Assembly: GCA_037355855.1 (NCBI GenBank)
Contig: CM074760.1
Location: 1,046,501 to 1,110,500, forward strand
Source of the DNA: Pseudo-nitzschia pungens
Taxonomy: Eukaryota > Bacillariophyta > Bacillariophyceae > Bacillariales > Bacillariaceae
Direction of reading: 5' to 3'
DNA: 64,000 bases
In this document: piece after piece, positions 1 to 12,900 of the stretch
Layout: the number at the start of each line of letters is the position of its first letter
Numbering within the stretch: position 1 is the first letter of the stretch
Position numbers and translations under genes: made by a program
Notes under the pieces: model-generated
What the model was told of the DNA's origin: nothing
Seen by the model: the letters and a program-made list of their open reading frames with translations, nothing else
Databases searched by the model: none

Positions 1-2231
1 CGGGTCGCTTCGAAAGATAAAAAGGTAAACATTGTGGAGATTGACATGATAAAAATAGGGAATTATTCTTATGGTCAATTTTTGTGAATTTTTGTGAATT
101 TTTGTGAATCAATGTTCCGTCGCAAAAAAATACTTCTAGGCCTAAAAGGTCTCGGTGCAGAGTACAGCTGTTGTGTTGTCTCGATTGCCTGCATCACGTA
201 CGTGAGCAAAAGTACAGCAGGTACTAGATCTCATCACCCTTGGTACATCATTGAATGCGTGTTGGATTGCGAACCCTATGGTAATGACGAAGCACGTAGT
301 GGTTTTGGGACAATGGTGGATGATGTTGTGTCGGTAGGCCTTGGTGCCAACAGACAATAGTAGTGATGGTATCGACTCGGACTGGAGGGATCGCACATCC
401 CGCCCCGAACCAACAGGATATTGCCGGGAGCGAGAGCGAGAGCGAGAGCGAGAACGAAACGTGATCGATCGAGGCAAGAGTTGGCATGCTCCACGAGCTC
501 GATGGTCGTGCCATTGCAAGCATGCGCGGCGGAATCCGTTTCTTGAGAAAAGAAAAAGGAATGCGCGCTGGGTTCTTTGGTGGACGAGGAGTTCGGCGGG
601 TGCCGCGGAAGCTGGATTGCCGCGCTTGCTTCCCTTGCCCTCCCTCCCCCCCCGGGACGGGACGGGAGCCTGACCTGGAGTGCGGTAGGAAAGAAACCCA
701 CTCGGACGAGCAGGGGCCTCGGAGGCAACCCCGCGGTTCGGAGAATGGGGGACATGCCGAGGAGAGCGGACCATCTCGTCATTGAAAACGGAAAAACGAC
801 CGTCGAGGACGCGAAAAACCGTCTCCGAGGTGTGCCCGGAATCACGGTCGGCGCACGGTTCGAGCGCGAGGTGTCGAGACAACCCACGAGGTTCCGATGC
901 CACGCAACGTTGTGCGACCGGTTCCCTCCATATTTTGCAGGTCCACACCATCTATCCGATTCCACGGCCACTCTCCAGCACGAAGTCAGCCGAAAGGATG
1001 AAGTGACCAAGGCCTCGACAAGAACAAGAACAAGAACAAGATCCCGTCAAGGGCTTCGAAACAAAGTATACATCGACCGATACTCTTCTCCGGTACTGCT
1101 TCGTGTCGAGAGTGGCGTAGTGGTCAAAGAGTTGCATTTGGGCCTTGTCGATCGTTTTCCACGTGTCGGCAATCCGCCGGGACAGTGGACGTTCGCTCAC
1201 CGATTGGCTCGGCGCCAAAGATGCAAAAGCAAAGAAGACAACTATGGAAGTTGCGGCAGCCAAAATCGACGTGAATTCTGGTCCTGGCAGTACGGATGTT
1301 AACAACAATCGAAAACCGAGCCCGAAAACTCCTTCTCCGTATTGTTGTGAGCTACTACTATAGATTGCAAGACTTTTACTCAGAAAGTGATACTACAGAG
1401 AAGATTGAATTCAACAAATTGGGCAAATTCTGCCTAAAACTCATACAGGCCACTCGCATGCCAACTGAGCAGCAAACAAGGCAATATGGAACAGGAGGCC
1501 TGAACGACATTGCCCTGGATGATGATTCTAGAAGAAGCACTCTCGCAAATCATGCTTCTTCATCGAAAAGAAATTTATTCTAGGTCTAAAAACCAATTCA
1601 TTTAGCCGATCACCACTCATGGCAAAATGGGCTCAGCAAGCAAGCGAGATCCCTCTCAAGTGATGGTTGATTTTTGTTGTCTTTCTATCATCTGATTCCT
1701 GCTGCATAGAGACCCTCAGCGTCTATAGAAATATAGAAACACAGCTCACAGTGGAGCCATCTTCCCTGGCAATTCGCTAATTTGAGGATTGTCTTCAGAA
1801 ATACCGTACAGTAAGGCTTACTAATGTGCTCATGCACTTTAAAATGCATCCAAAGAAAAAAAAATTCCGTAGTTTTTGAAAATCTCAAATTTTGATTCAG
1901 ATTCTTGATGAACTCGTGATTGAAATAAATTCACAGTGGTCCATTTTCGGTGACGTCAGGCACTACTGGTTTCACACTTGCCAGACACTGTTCTCTGGAT
2001 TTTTGTTTTGGTATGAGAATGGATACCATAACCTTACCTCACTCGTACGGTATGTTACGAGAGAGAATGATGTTCTCACCAATCGCATCGTTGATCGTTT
2101 TGCAAGCTGTGACACGCCCTCGACAGTCGACTGTCGACTAAGGCTTACCGATATCGTATTTTACCTCCTGCATCTCGACATCTCTGGAATAGCTTATATC
2201 TTTCTGGGAAAAAAGACCAACACCAACAGTC
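1..2231. other. No supportable gene; GC-rich open stretch at 480-1310
   Basis: Several long overlapping open frames run through 140-1310 on both strands, but none has a recognisable domain, and the best-looking ones begin at non-ATG codons. The minus frame 1308-952 has a hydrophobic N-terminus followed by a helical-looking stretch and could be an exon of a membrane or secreted protein; no start or partner exon was found. Short hexamer microsatellites lie at about 428-455 (GAGCGA-type) and 1018-1040 (ACAAGA-type). From 1310 to 2231 the DNA is AT-rich with nothing I recognise. Confidence 0.4.
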
Positions 2232-3260
2232 ATGAATCTCTCTACAGCAAGTAGCGTTATCGCTATTGTCGCCTTGGCGTCCAATGCCTCTGCCTTCACA
2301 CCTGTTGCACAGAATGCCAAGGCAACAGCGCTTCGAATGGGAACGCCAGGCATGGATTTGAGTGGTAACTCGTGGAAACCCGATTCCGAAAAGATGGGTG
2401 TGAGTGTGTTATGCCGTTTTCGGATGTGGTGCTGTCGGATGGAAAAAGTCTGCCGTGATTTTTGAAGATGTGTCGAGCAACTTTGGGTAGGCTTTGTCGC
2501 TTTAGAACGGAGTATTTCACAACCCAATAGGGAGCAATACCAAATGAAGCGTATCAAAACAAATGCTCGGTTGCACTGCCATTTATTGTTTGCTGTGCCA
2601 TGCAAATCTGTCTCAATCAGTGTTCTTTTTTTCTTGACTAATGCTGGCAATGCTCTCGATGTTGACTGGGTCTCCGATGATTGAACGCGCTCTACTACGA
2701 ATGTAAACACCAATTGTAATCATGATTCTGTTGTATAGTCCACCGACACCGGAGATTATTTCCCAGAGGGATACAATCCTGATGAAGAAATTGCATTCTC
2801 GAGTGGAATGATGGGATCGCAAGCCTCCAACGCCGGAAACCGTTCCGGTCCTCAGCTTCCCGGATTGGAAAACCTCGGAGCGGATGCCGTCGTTGCGGGA
2901 GGAATCACCCTTGACCCCAACATTCCGGAAGGTATGGAATTCGTCCCCGCTTCGGTGCCCGATGGTGAATTCAGCTTCTCTGTCGCTTCTACCGGAGGAG
3001 GTGGTGCGCTTCAGATCATGGTCTCGTCGCCTTGCATGACCTTCGAGGATTATTACGCGGCCTTTGCCCCCGGTTCACACCCTTCTCTATCCGTCACTCC
3101 TTCCGCGGGACGACTGGATCGACGCAACGGTGAACCCACCGCCATGGAAATCATCTGCGATCCCAACGGAGTTGGTGGAACATTGACCGGAGATCTTGTC
3201 ATCAACCTCCCCGATGACAATTCCAAGCTTTCGTACAAGGTTTCCGTCCAATCTATTTAG
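2232..3260 (+). CDS. Plastid-targeted protein of unknown function, 2 exons
   Basis: Exon 1 is 2232-2399 and exon 2 is 2739-3260. The 339-bp intron begins GTGAGT and ends TATAG, phase 0, giving about 229 residues. The N-terminus is a hydrophobic signal peptide ending in NASAFTP, the diatom ASAF motif with Phe at +1, followed by a short basic/Ser/Ala stretch, so import into the plastid is expected. The rest has no TM segment. It is Gly/Pro rich and ends in a conserved-looking beta-type region (about residues 180-229) with the pattern P-x2-G-x-L-x-R-R-x-G-E-P-T and, further on, G-G-T-L-T-G-D-L-V-I. Both exons read smoothly across the junction (SEKMG then STDTGDYFPEG). I do not recognise the family with certainty; a soluble stromal or lumenal role is inference from the targeting signal. 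Confidence 0.75.
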
Positions 3261-3519
3261 ACGATGGTTCACGATTAACAGCATATTTTTTTTTAACGCG
3301 CAATTATTATCATTATCATTACTAGAGGTGATCCTGCTATTTGAATGTGCTCTCTCGTGTTTTTGCGTTTGCGAAAAATCTATCCGAGTTCAAAATTTAT
3401 TCTAGATAACTGTATGATACAAAGCTCTACTATTATGATGAAAAACGCTTCATGTCGGGTCTTCAAGACCACCATAAAATAGTTTCCACACATTGTAGAC
3501 TTCTGGCGTACCTCTTTGT

Positions 3520-6500
3520 CTATTCGTATACTGAATATGAGGTTGAGGAACGAAACCGGTTGCTGTATTGGGGAAGTCCCCTTTCGGACAGTGACAAAAG
3601 AGGGGTTTGATCGGAAAAATGCATGGAATGTCGTTGTGAATTCGGGGCATCGTTCGAACCATAGATGCTGTCACTCCTATTGGTGCTTTCATCGTGATAG
3701 GAAGGCACCGGATACATCCAGCTCCCATATCCCTGTGACATGCCATTGTATTGTGATTGAGAATCCGTTCTCCCATTGTTGGTGTTGTTGTGCTTGTTCA
3801 TAGTGCGACGTCGTTTGTTAATCATGCCTGCTATGATCGATTTGCTGTTGAGGACACCTTCGTTGTTCACATCGAGCTTGCGAAATGCGGCAAAAGTTTC
3901 TTTGATGTCGTGCTCGGTGACCTTGCCCAGACGGATCATCATTGCGAGAGCAAACATCTCACGCGTGCATTCGTCTAAACCACGCGGATCGTGGCGTTCA
4001 AGATGAATTCGTTGGACCAATGGTCCCGAAGCAAGCTCGCGGAGGGCATCATCGTCCAGAGAATCACCAAACTGACTAATAACGGCTGCTTCCGTACGTC
4101 TCTTTCTCAGCTCCAAAGGAATCATACTGATCATGGACATGTTGTTCAGGAGGATTGTTCCAGCAACTAGGAGATACACTGTAGCGAAAAGTTTCCCTCC
4201 ATCTGATTTGGGAACAATATCACCGTAACCGGTCGATGTTAGTAAGACTGTCGTAAAATACCAGCTATCCACCATGCTAAAGCCCTCGATCAAGTAGAAT
4301 CCAAGGCACCCAAAGGCAATGATTACCATTGAATTGACCAGGGCTTCCCGCAACGTCATTATGACATAATTTGCATCTTCCCTTCTTGCAATTTTGCGTC
4401 GTTTCTTTCCTAAATCCCATTCTGAGTCAATGCTGTCAGAATCATATTCGCTGTCTTCGTCTACGGTCAAATCGTCGTTTTCCATTTCCATCTGATGTTG
4501 AAGAGGTATCTCCGACAGTGGTGGTGGTGGTGGTGGGAGATGACCGTAACCATCCGCATGACTTTCATCATTATCATCATCGTTATCATCATCATCATCA
4601 TCATCATCTGCTTCTACTGTCTGCGGTGTTGGTAGCTGATGTTGTTCTATCTTTTGCGTCACAATTGGATTGTGTTCCTTCCTTCACAGTAGCGGGAATC
4701 TGAATATCCGCTGAATTGTGACGGAATCGCCCGGAACTAATATTCAAACCGGTGCGTTGGGAAAGATAGGCATCCGCGGATCCGTGACGATGGCGCGTGG
4801 GGTCATTGAATTGCAGATCGCTGGTAGCGCCGAGCATTTCATTCCTGCGGAGATCCATCGAGACATGCCTCGTGTGGCTCTGCCGCTGAAGGATCTGTGA
4901 AGTCATCGGAGAACCTAATAATTGCCTGTGAACGGTTGGCGATAGAGAATCAAACCCCGAAGTTGATCTGGGAGTTGTTGAAAGTACCAGCTTGTCTCGT
5001 TCCATCGACTGGGATGCGGATATTCGTTCCGACTGAAACATTTGCTGTTTTTCGGGGCTTAGATTGGTCTGTTTGGAAACTCCATGCAGTTTCGAAGCGT
5101 GCATTTGGGCGACGCGCTCCATGCTGACTCGGTTGTTCCCGACATGGCCAAAGTCCGCCCTGCGTCGTTCCGACGCATATCGAATATTCCTGATTCTGGT
5201 GCAATTGGGACACGCCCTGATTTGGTTGGCGACAGCCTCCCGATAGGATCGTTCGTCGAGCATGCTGGCAATGTACGAACCGAGCAACAAACCAATGAAT
5301 GCAACGCCAAAGTAGATGTAAATGCTGCAAATGATCTTCGCCCCGTTCGACGTCGGTACGAGATCGCCAAGTCCAGCAGTGGTCAGAGTGATCACGGCAA
5401 AGTAAATGCAATCGAGTTTTCCCCACCCTTCCTGCAAACCAAATATATACAGCGAGGCAACAACATATGTCGCGAAACCGAGAGAAATGAACATCCCCGC
5501 GCTCTCGTTGTGCTTCGGTGCGCTCGATACGGTGAAGAATTGTCTCTGGCGTGTGTTGCAATTGGGGCAAACAAAGGTCGGGTATTTGCTTTTGCTAGAA
5601 TTGTCGTGGATGCCGGAAGTGTGGGGTAAGAATTGACTCCTGTCGAATTTCGGGTTGATGGTATCGAGGTGGTGGTGTCGGATGACCCGTGTGTCGTGGC
5701 ACGTGCCATCGTGCAGGTGGTGTATGTTTCGTTCGTTTTCGATCGAGTCATCGCTGGAATGCTCCGAGACGGAATAGGACGAGTCGTCACCGAAAATGTA
5801 GGAATCTCTCCGCTCGCGATCTTGCTTTTCTAGGTCCTCCGGGTGATCTTGTTTGGAGCTCAGCTCGCCGCTGCTCGACTTGTGCAGCAACGAATCGTAG
5901 CTTTGGCTGTGATTGCGATTTTGGGTCTTGAGATTTTCGACAAAGAATTGTTGATCGGCCACGTTCGCCTGTTCTGGGTGGGGTACGGGCGAGGCGAAAA
6001 AGGCTTGGTGGGGTTCGTTGAATTGGCTATCGGCGTTGTCGGGCGGTCGGTCGAATTGCGGTATTGCTGGTGGAGGGTGCTGTGGGTGAAGGTGGTGGGG
6101 GTCGAGATTGAACCGAGGGTCCAAAAACATTGGTGCTTCGCTGTAGACGCGGTGATGGTTGGGCCCGGGCACGTAATAGGTTGGAGACGCATGGTACATC
6201 GTGCCGGTCCATGGGGTCGGTGACATGCCGTGCAGCGGCAGGCTAGAGACGGTCGGAGGCGGTGGATAGGGACGATGGTGCCCTCCGGACATCAGGTAAT
6301 CGTCGAATGAGGCATTGTGCCCCGAAGCGGAAACAGAGGCCGGATGGGCATTGCCGGGGTGGTTCTGGTTCATCGAGCTCGACCTTTTCAACGATCTATC
6401 CCTGAGCCACAGCATGCTCGAGGGGTGTCTGAGGTAGGGACTCCCCGACAAAGACGGCGACATCGGTTCTTGTCCCGGCATCCGGGAAGGCGTCGCGGGG

Positions 6501-8702
6501 CTCTGGACCGTCGGGGTTGGTTTGGACTCCGACCCCACCTCCGTGGGCGGTTGCGTCAGCGATTGCTGCGAGAGCGAGGGCGCAATGGGGACCTGGAAAA
6601 AATTCCCGTACGATTGTTCCGACGAGGCCTGCGACGACGAATCTTCTCCGGACTCTTGCAGACGAAGATGTCGCGTCCTTATTTGTCGGTAGCTGAGCTG
6701 CTTTTTCCGTCGAGATCGCCGGGTGGCACCATCGTTGTCCTTCGATCCGGTTGCAAATTGCGAAAACAGCCCTATTTCTTGTTGTTGCTTGGCCAGTTCA
6801 TTGATGCTGCTCCGATCGATTGTTGACTTTGTGTAATTCGAGGCAACGTTCGTGTTTGCGTTTGCGTTTGTGTTAATGTTGGCGTTAATGTTGGCGTTGA
6901 AGTTGGCGTTGAAGTTGGCGTTCGCGGGGACTCCCATTCTGGCGCCCCCGTCCGCTCCCTCCGCGACCGACGAATGTTTGGGATCGAGCTTGCCCTCGGA
7001 TCCGTCTCCACTCCATCGTCGCAGGTCGGTTGTACGGTTGTTTCCTTCCGGTCGGAATGTTGGTGGAATGCAGCGGAGGCAGAGAGAGCGTCGGAGCGGG
7101 CGACAACCGCGGGGATTTCGTGGCATCGATCCGATCGCGATGACTATCGCCATCGCCATCGCCGGCCGGGATCGTCGGTTGCAGCGGGTGGGAATAGTCC
7201 TCCGTCTCTTGCGAGAAGGTCATGACCAGACTGTCGGTCGGCCCCCTGCCGGAATGGACCAACGAATCGTTCGAATATTCCATGAACAGGGGCCTCGACG
7301 AGACCGACGACGACAGCACCGGTGACTGGTGCTGCGCCGCCGGTTGCTTCGGATCGTACCGACCCGCGAACGGTCCGGAAGACGGGGGATTGATTTTTCG
7401 TCGCAGAACGTCCGCGACCTCGGTTTCGCGGTGCGCGAGGATGGACGATTCGAAGGAGGTGTTCGATCCCGGGACGGAGGATTCCTTCATTTGTCCCCGG
7501 CTGCTGATTCTCAGATCGTCCAGGAACTCTCCGAGTTGTTGGACCTGCGCCTCGGACGCCGACGAGGACGAATTCGAAGAATGGTCGTCGCCGGCGCCGG
7601 CACCGTCCGCGTCAACGGCAGCAACAGCAACAGCGGATGCGGTCGCGGCGGCAGCAGCATTCGCGGCAGGAGTCGCCCCGGTGCTTTTTCCCGGGTAACT
7701 CCTCTCCCGTGGATTGCCAATCATTTCCACAAAGGACGTGTTGCGGCGATGGCTTCCGTGGCCCAGTTTGGGGCGCAGGTTCGTCACGTTGGCATCGTTT
7801 CCGTTTCCGTTTCCGTCTCCGCGGGCTCCTTCCCCCGGTCGTCCGGAAGCGTCTCTGGCGGTGCCGGGTCGGATCAGCGACAAATCCAGCTCCACCTTGT
7901 TGTCCCATCGATTCGGGGAACTCGTTTCGTACGAAGACAAACTCATGTTGTCGGGAGAGTAGGCAGCGGAGGGAGGAATCTGCCGTTCTTTCCGGGGAGT
8001 GTCGTAGGTCGGATTGTAGTTGTGAGCAATCGTGGTATTGCCAATCGTGGTCGGAGGACCGAGAGGAGCGGCATTGACTCCCACATCTGTTCCTCCCACC
8101 AATTCGATTGCATCATGGCTGCTGCTGTTGCTGCTCTCGTTGTTGCTCTCGTTGTTGCTTTTGTTGTTGTTTTCTCTCTGCGTGGATTCCAACGCCCGTT
8201 CTTGTGTCGGAGACATCCTTTGTATCGGAGAGCGTGCGGTCGAGTCATCGCGGGAGAACGAATCGTTTCCCTCCTCCTCCTCATCCTCGTCGTCGTCGTC
8301 GTCTCCCAAGATTCCATCGCCCTTGTCTTGCGAATTGGTGATGTGGAGCAGAAGGATTTCCTCCTCGCTCACGGACGGCTGGTCCAGAAACAAGAGGCTC
8401 TCGTCGATGCCCGCGCCGAGTCGCATCAAATTCTCCGACGATTCCGCATCGCTGGCACCGACGGATGATTCGCTCACAAAGAAACGGCTGCTGCTGTCGT
8501 CGTCATCTCTCTCGCCACCGCTTTCCTCCTCCTCCTCCTCGTCGTCGTCGTCGTCGCCCTCGATGGTGCTCGGCCGAAGAAACTCTTTCCCAAGGTACTG
8601 CATGCCATCGTCGTCGTCATCGTCATCGTCATCGCCGTAGTCGTTGCCGTCGTCGTAGTCTCGATTGAAGGTCGAATCATCCAAGGAAGGCGGTTCCTCC
8701 AT
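3520..8702 (-). CDS. Two-pore potassium channel (TPK/K2P-like) with giant disordered N-terminus
   Basis: Two pore modules lie on the minus strand. Pore 1 has filter TTAGLGD at about 5383-5363, between M1 (about 5490) and M2. Pore 2 has filter TSTGYGD at 4239-4219, followed by a hydrophobic M4. Two P-loops in one chain define TPK/K2P channels; GLGD in one of two filters also occurs in animal K2P channels. The C-terminus holds a degenerate EF-hand-like loop (DVNNEGVLNSKS). About 1,100 residues of Asp/Glu-, Ser-, His/Pro- and Asn-rich low complexity precede pore 1. Two CPNC motifs flank pore 1 (about 5569 and 5212). The start is taken at 8702 (CACCATGG context); the open frame extends slightly further upstream only from a GTG. 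The reading frame changes twice, near 7010-7050 and near 4640-4700, both times +1. No convincing intron fits, so the exact protein is unresolved. Role: K+ flux across an internal or plasma membrane. Confidence 0.8.
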
Positions 8703-8810
8703 GGTGATGGTGCCACTTCCGCTGCCAGCAGCGTAGTTGGACCCAGTCGGGAAGGGAAAGAGGCTCGGGACGAAACACTCCAGCCCGTGTTGCTGCGACA
8801 ACTCTGTCAC

Positions 8811-9900
8811 GTTTCGTTTCGTTTTGTCTCGTTTCGATTCGTCTCTTCACTCGATTCGGTACTCGTATCTCTCTTAGTGATACTAATTGCAGCACAAAAG
8901 ATATGGGCGCCGAGGATAGCTTCGGTGTGCACCCGGTGCAACCAATCTGGAAACGATCGAGCCCGGTAGATGCGTTCGTTCTGTACGGTAGTATGTATGA
9001 TGTATGTTGTAATTATGTATGATGAATGATAATAATAATATGAGTTTCAATCAATCAAGTTCTTTTCTCTCGTTGCTTGCCCGCCCGCCCGCCTGCTTGC
9101 CAAAAATACTATTGTACCGCTAATCATCGATCCGTCGTCGTCATAACAAAGTGACAAAACCCAGATCGGGAAAGTGTCACAGAGCGACCATAAAATACAG
9201 GAACTTCTATCATAATATTATTTGGAGGTGCCTGTTATTGTAAGGTCAGTCAGTTCTAGTAGAGGGGCACTCCGTTTCGAATTTGGAGCAACCTCAGAGT
9301 TTCTTGTGGCCGATTTGCGCGCGCGTCAGTCTCAAGTCAGTCGTGGACTCGCGGAATCGGTGATGGACTGACGGACGGACGATCCCGCCAGAACTTCGAG
9401 TACACTCCTACTGCTTTCTACCAGTAACCTTAAGTAACTAGTGCTTGTACTCGTACCGGTAGGGTTTCACGTCTGATCCTCATCCTCTCAGCTCTCATTT
9501 CCAGCTCACCGCTCGTGCCATCCACTAGTATATTAGTATACTGTAACAACTATATGAAACATATGATTCATACCTCATTTTTTCGTCTGGTTGATGTTTG
9601 TTGGTTGGAAAGACACGATGGAGGATGGTGGGACGATGATGAAGAATGAATGATAATAACATCATCTACAGGTAAGGTTACCGGTACAAGTAATCTTACG
9701 GTATGTTGAATGACGACAAAAAATTACTCGCAAGCTTTGCTTCGGAACCAACAGTCGGTGGCATCAGTGATCAGCGATTGATGAGAATGAGATGGAATCG
9801 GTACCGTAGCAGTCTGAGCCACCACCGAGGACGTCCAAACCATACCAAATTGCCCACGAGCCATTGATTGCAACCCTTTTTAGATCAACAAAAACACACC
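8811..9900. other. Intergenic, no gene seen
   Basis: About 1.1 kb between the divergently transcribed channel gene and the deaminase-esterase gene, so it should contain both promoters. It holds no long open frame. It contains two copies of TACCGGTA (9454 and 9680) and two of GTAANNTTAC (9673 and 9691). Confidence 0.6.
9673..9700. promoter_or_regulatory. Motif cluster GTAAGGTTAC / TACCGGTA / GTAATCTTAC
   Basis: GTAAGGTTAC at 9673-9682 overlaps TACCGGTA at 9680-9687 and is followed by GTAATCTTAC at 9691-9700. It lies about 200 bp upstream of the deaminase-esterase start. Both words recur in other intergenic gaps of this window. A regulatory role is inference only. Confidence 0.35.
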
Positions 9901-12900
9901 ATGGTGGAAACCACCGATGGCACCACCTCCCCGACGTCTTCCGATGCCGAACCAAGGGGCAGTCCGTCGCGATTCCGAAAACACCGCCGCGCAATTGTCC
10001 TGACCCTCGCGAGTCGATGGAACGGGAGTTCGCACCGGATCCGTCCTCGGCTTGTCGTCGCCGCCGCCGCCCTCGCCGCCGCCGATATCGTCTCCGGCAC
10101 ACAAGTTCGAATTGTACGGTTGGAAACCAGATCCAAACCTGACCGAGGACGAGCTGTATCTCGACATCGTTCATTTGATCACCCGAAGCATCCAGGACGA
10201 CGGGCGGACAGGGACACATGGGAGCATTGATCGTTCGACAAAACGCCGCAGCAACGTCGTTCTCGGCTGGCAATGGCAATGGCAATGGCGATGTTTGCAG
10301 AGAGTGCACACCGACACCACATCCGACATCGACAGCAACGCTAACTCGATCGGACGACGAGAGCAACGAGGAGCAACGCAACGCCAACCAACCGCCCTTC
10401 GACGAGCGGCGCTTCTACCGAAACATCCTGGGAGCCGGAACAAACACACCGCTCTTCGACAACAACGACTGCACGAGCGACATCCACGCCGAGATCAACG
10501 CGCTCGGGGAAGCCTGCCGATCGGAGCAATCCACGCAGGATTGCACGGCCTACATCACCATTTCGCCCTGCAAGCGCTGCTTCGCGGCCCTCGTCACCTT
10601 TGGAATCAAGCGGATCGTGACGCGGCAGCCCTCGCCGCCCATCATACGCGAGACCTGCCGAAAGCGGGGCATCGAGGTCCGGCACCTGAGCCAGGACGAG
10701 AAGCGGAGGCAGATGCAGCGGATCAACGCGCTGGTCAATCCGGATCGAACGGACCGGGAACTCATGGAGATCGCCGAGTCGATGAAGCGGCAACGAAGGG
10801 AGCGCAAGCAGCGAAAGCGGACCGGGGGCGGATCCACCGCCGCGAATTCGTCGGTCGGTGGCCGGTTGTCGCCGACCAACATGCTGCTCCTGTCCCTGTT
10901 CGCGATCCTCGCCACCCTCGCCACCGAACCCCACCGCATGGCGCACGCGCAGCAGCAGCAACATCTCCACCAGCACCAGCAACACCAGCACCAATCCGTG
11001 TACGCCAAGTACCAAAACCAGATCCAGGAATCGTCCTACCGGAACAAACCGTTCGACATCAGCGATTCGTCGATCCCCGTCCGGGTCTCCCTGTCGGGTC
11101 TGGGCGTCGTGCAGGGAGTCCGGAGCCACAACCTGGGGGTCGATTTCTTCGGCGGGATCCCCTTTGCGGCTCCACCGGTGGGGAACCGCCGGTGGGCACC
11201 GCCGCAGGAGCCGCCCAAGTGGGCCCCGCAGATCCTGGATGCCTCCGAATACGGGACGGATTGCTACCAGATCGTCGATCCAGGTGCTCAACCCGCTGGC
11301 CAACCCCGACACCATGTCGGAAGACTGCTTGTACCTCAACATTTTCACACCGGCGGGAGCCGCCGCCACGGCTGCCTCGGAGTCGGGATCGTCGTCGCAC
11401 TCGTCGTCGCACTCGTCCTCGTCCTCGTCCTCGCTCCTTCCCGTCATGGTGTGGTTGCACGGCGGGGCATTCCAGCAGGGGAGCGCCGCCCGGCCGGAAT
11501 ACAACGCGCGTCGGGTGGCCCAGGAAGAGCGGGTCGTGGTCGTCACCGTCAATTACCGGCTGGGGGCCCTGGGATTCATGGTCAACAGCGGGCTCGGATT
11601 GTACGGAAATTACGGACTCATGGACCAGCGGGCCGCCCTGCACTTTGTCAAGCGGCGGATCGTCGGTTTCGGGGGAGATCCCGACAACATCACCCTCTTC
11701 GGGGAGTCGGCGGGTGCCGTCATGATCGGCCTGCACCTCCAGATGCAAAACGACGGTCTGTTTCACAAGGCCATCCTGCAATCCAATCCCATGGGATATC
11801 AGTTCCGGAGCGTCGTCGTAGCGGATTTCTTGGGGGAGGCCTTGCGTCGAACCATGGATTGCCGCGATCTGGAATGCATGAGGACGGAGGCCGTCGAAGA
11901 AATCATGAGGGCGCAGTCCAGCCTGATGGGGATTCCCAGGAGCGTCGGAGATTTTTTTGCGTGGGGACCGACTCTCACCGCGTCCGGTACCGCGTCTTCT
12001 TCCATGCCGCCCTCGTTTTCAACGTTTTCCCAAATGAGGCAATGGGAAAAGGACCGGGCGCTCTTTTCCGTCGATCAGTACAGCAGTTCCAGAAGCCGAT
12101 ACAATTATCGCCGCGAATCGACGACGAAATTTGCCGTCAATGTCACACAACCTTTGCAGAATTTAAATCTCGTGCCCGATGACATTCCCATCATCATTGG
12201 AACCAACAAGCACGAGGGAGAAATATTTGTCCACGGTGCGTTCCCGTTGACGATGAGCAAACCCGTGTATTGGATGTTTGTGGGTGCCCTGTTCAAAGAC
12301 TCGGCCCCGAGAGTGCTCAAACATTATCGCCCCTATGTGGCGCAACTCGAGGCCGATGCCGCTGTCTTGGCAGAAAAACAAGTCGAGGAGGAAGAAAACA
12401 AGCAGTACTGGATGGAGAACAAAGAGGAACTCGAGAACGAATACCAAGAACTCCTAAAGACCACAACGACTACAAGAGGGGGAGGATTCGGTAATGGTAA
12501 TGGAAATGGAAATGAGACGCGTGACGAAACCAAGAACACAAATTGGTGGCAGAGAGTATTGCAGCCAAAAGATCCCGCAGAGATTGAATCTCGCAGGCAG
12601 CAGCGTTACGCCTATCTAAAGAAAAAGGCGAAGGAAAAAGCTCTGAAAAGGGCAGCCAAAGTATCCATCGATTATCGGCCAGTTATGAGTCGCATCATCA
12701 ATGATTATTTGTTTCGGTGCCCGAGTTGGCATTATGCTCACTTACTGAGTCTGCAGCGCGTCAAGAAGAGCAGCAAGTATCGACGAAAGAAAGGATATCG
12801 TGAAGACAATCGAAACAACGTTTACGTCTATCGCTTTTCACAGCCCACGCATGTGCCTGGTTACAAGGAATGTTGGGGCAAATCTTGCCACACAGCGGAG

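Noticed and set aside
142..1310. Overlapping frames of 240-270 residues on both strands
   Set aside because: No domain, no signal, non-ATG starts for the best one, and several frames look equally good; GC-rich DNA explains their length.
7000..7060. A 25-bp GT...AG stretch that would restore the channel frame
   Set aside because: Arithmetic fits, but 25 bp is far shorter than any other intron in the window (68-339 bp), so it is treated as an unexplained frame change.
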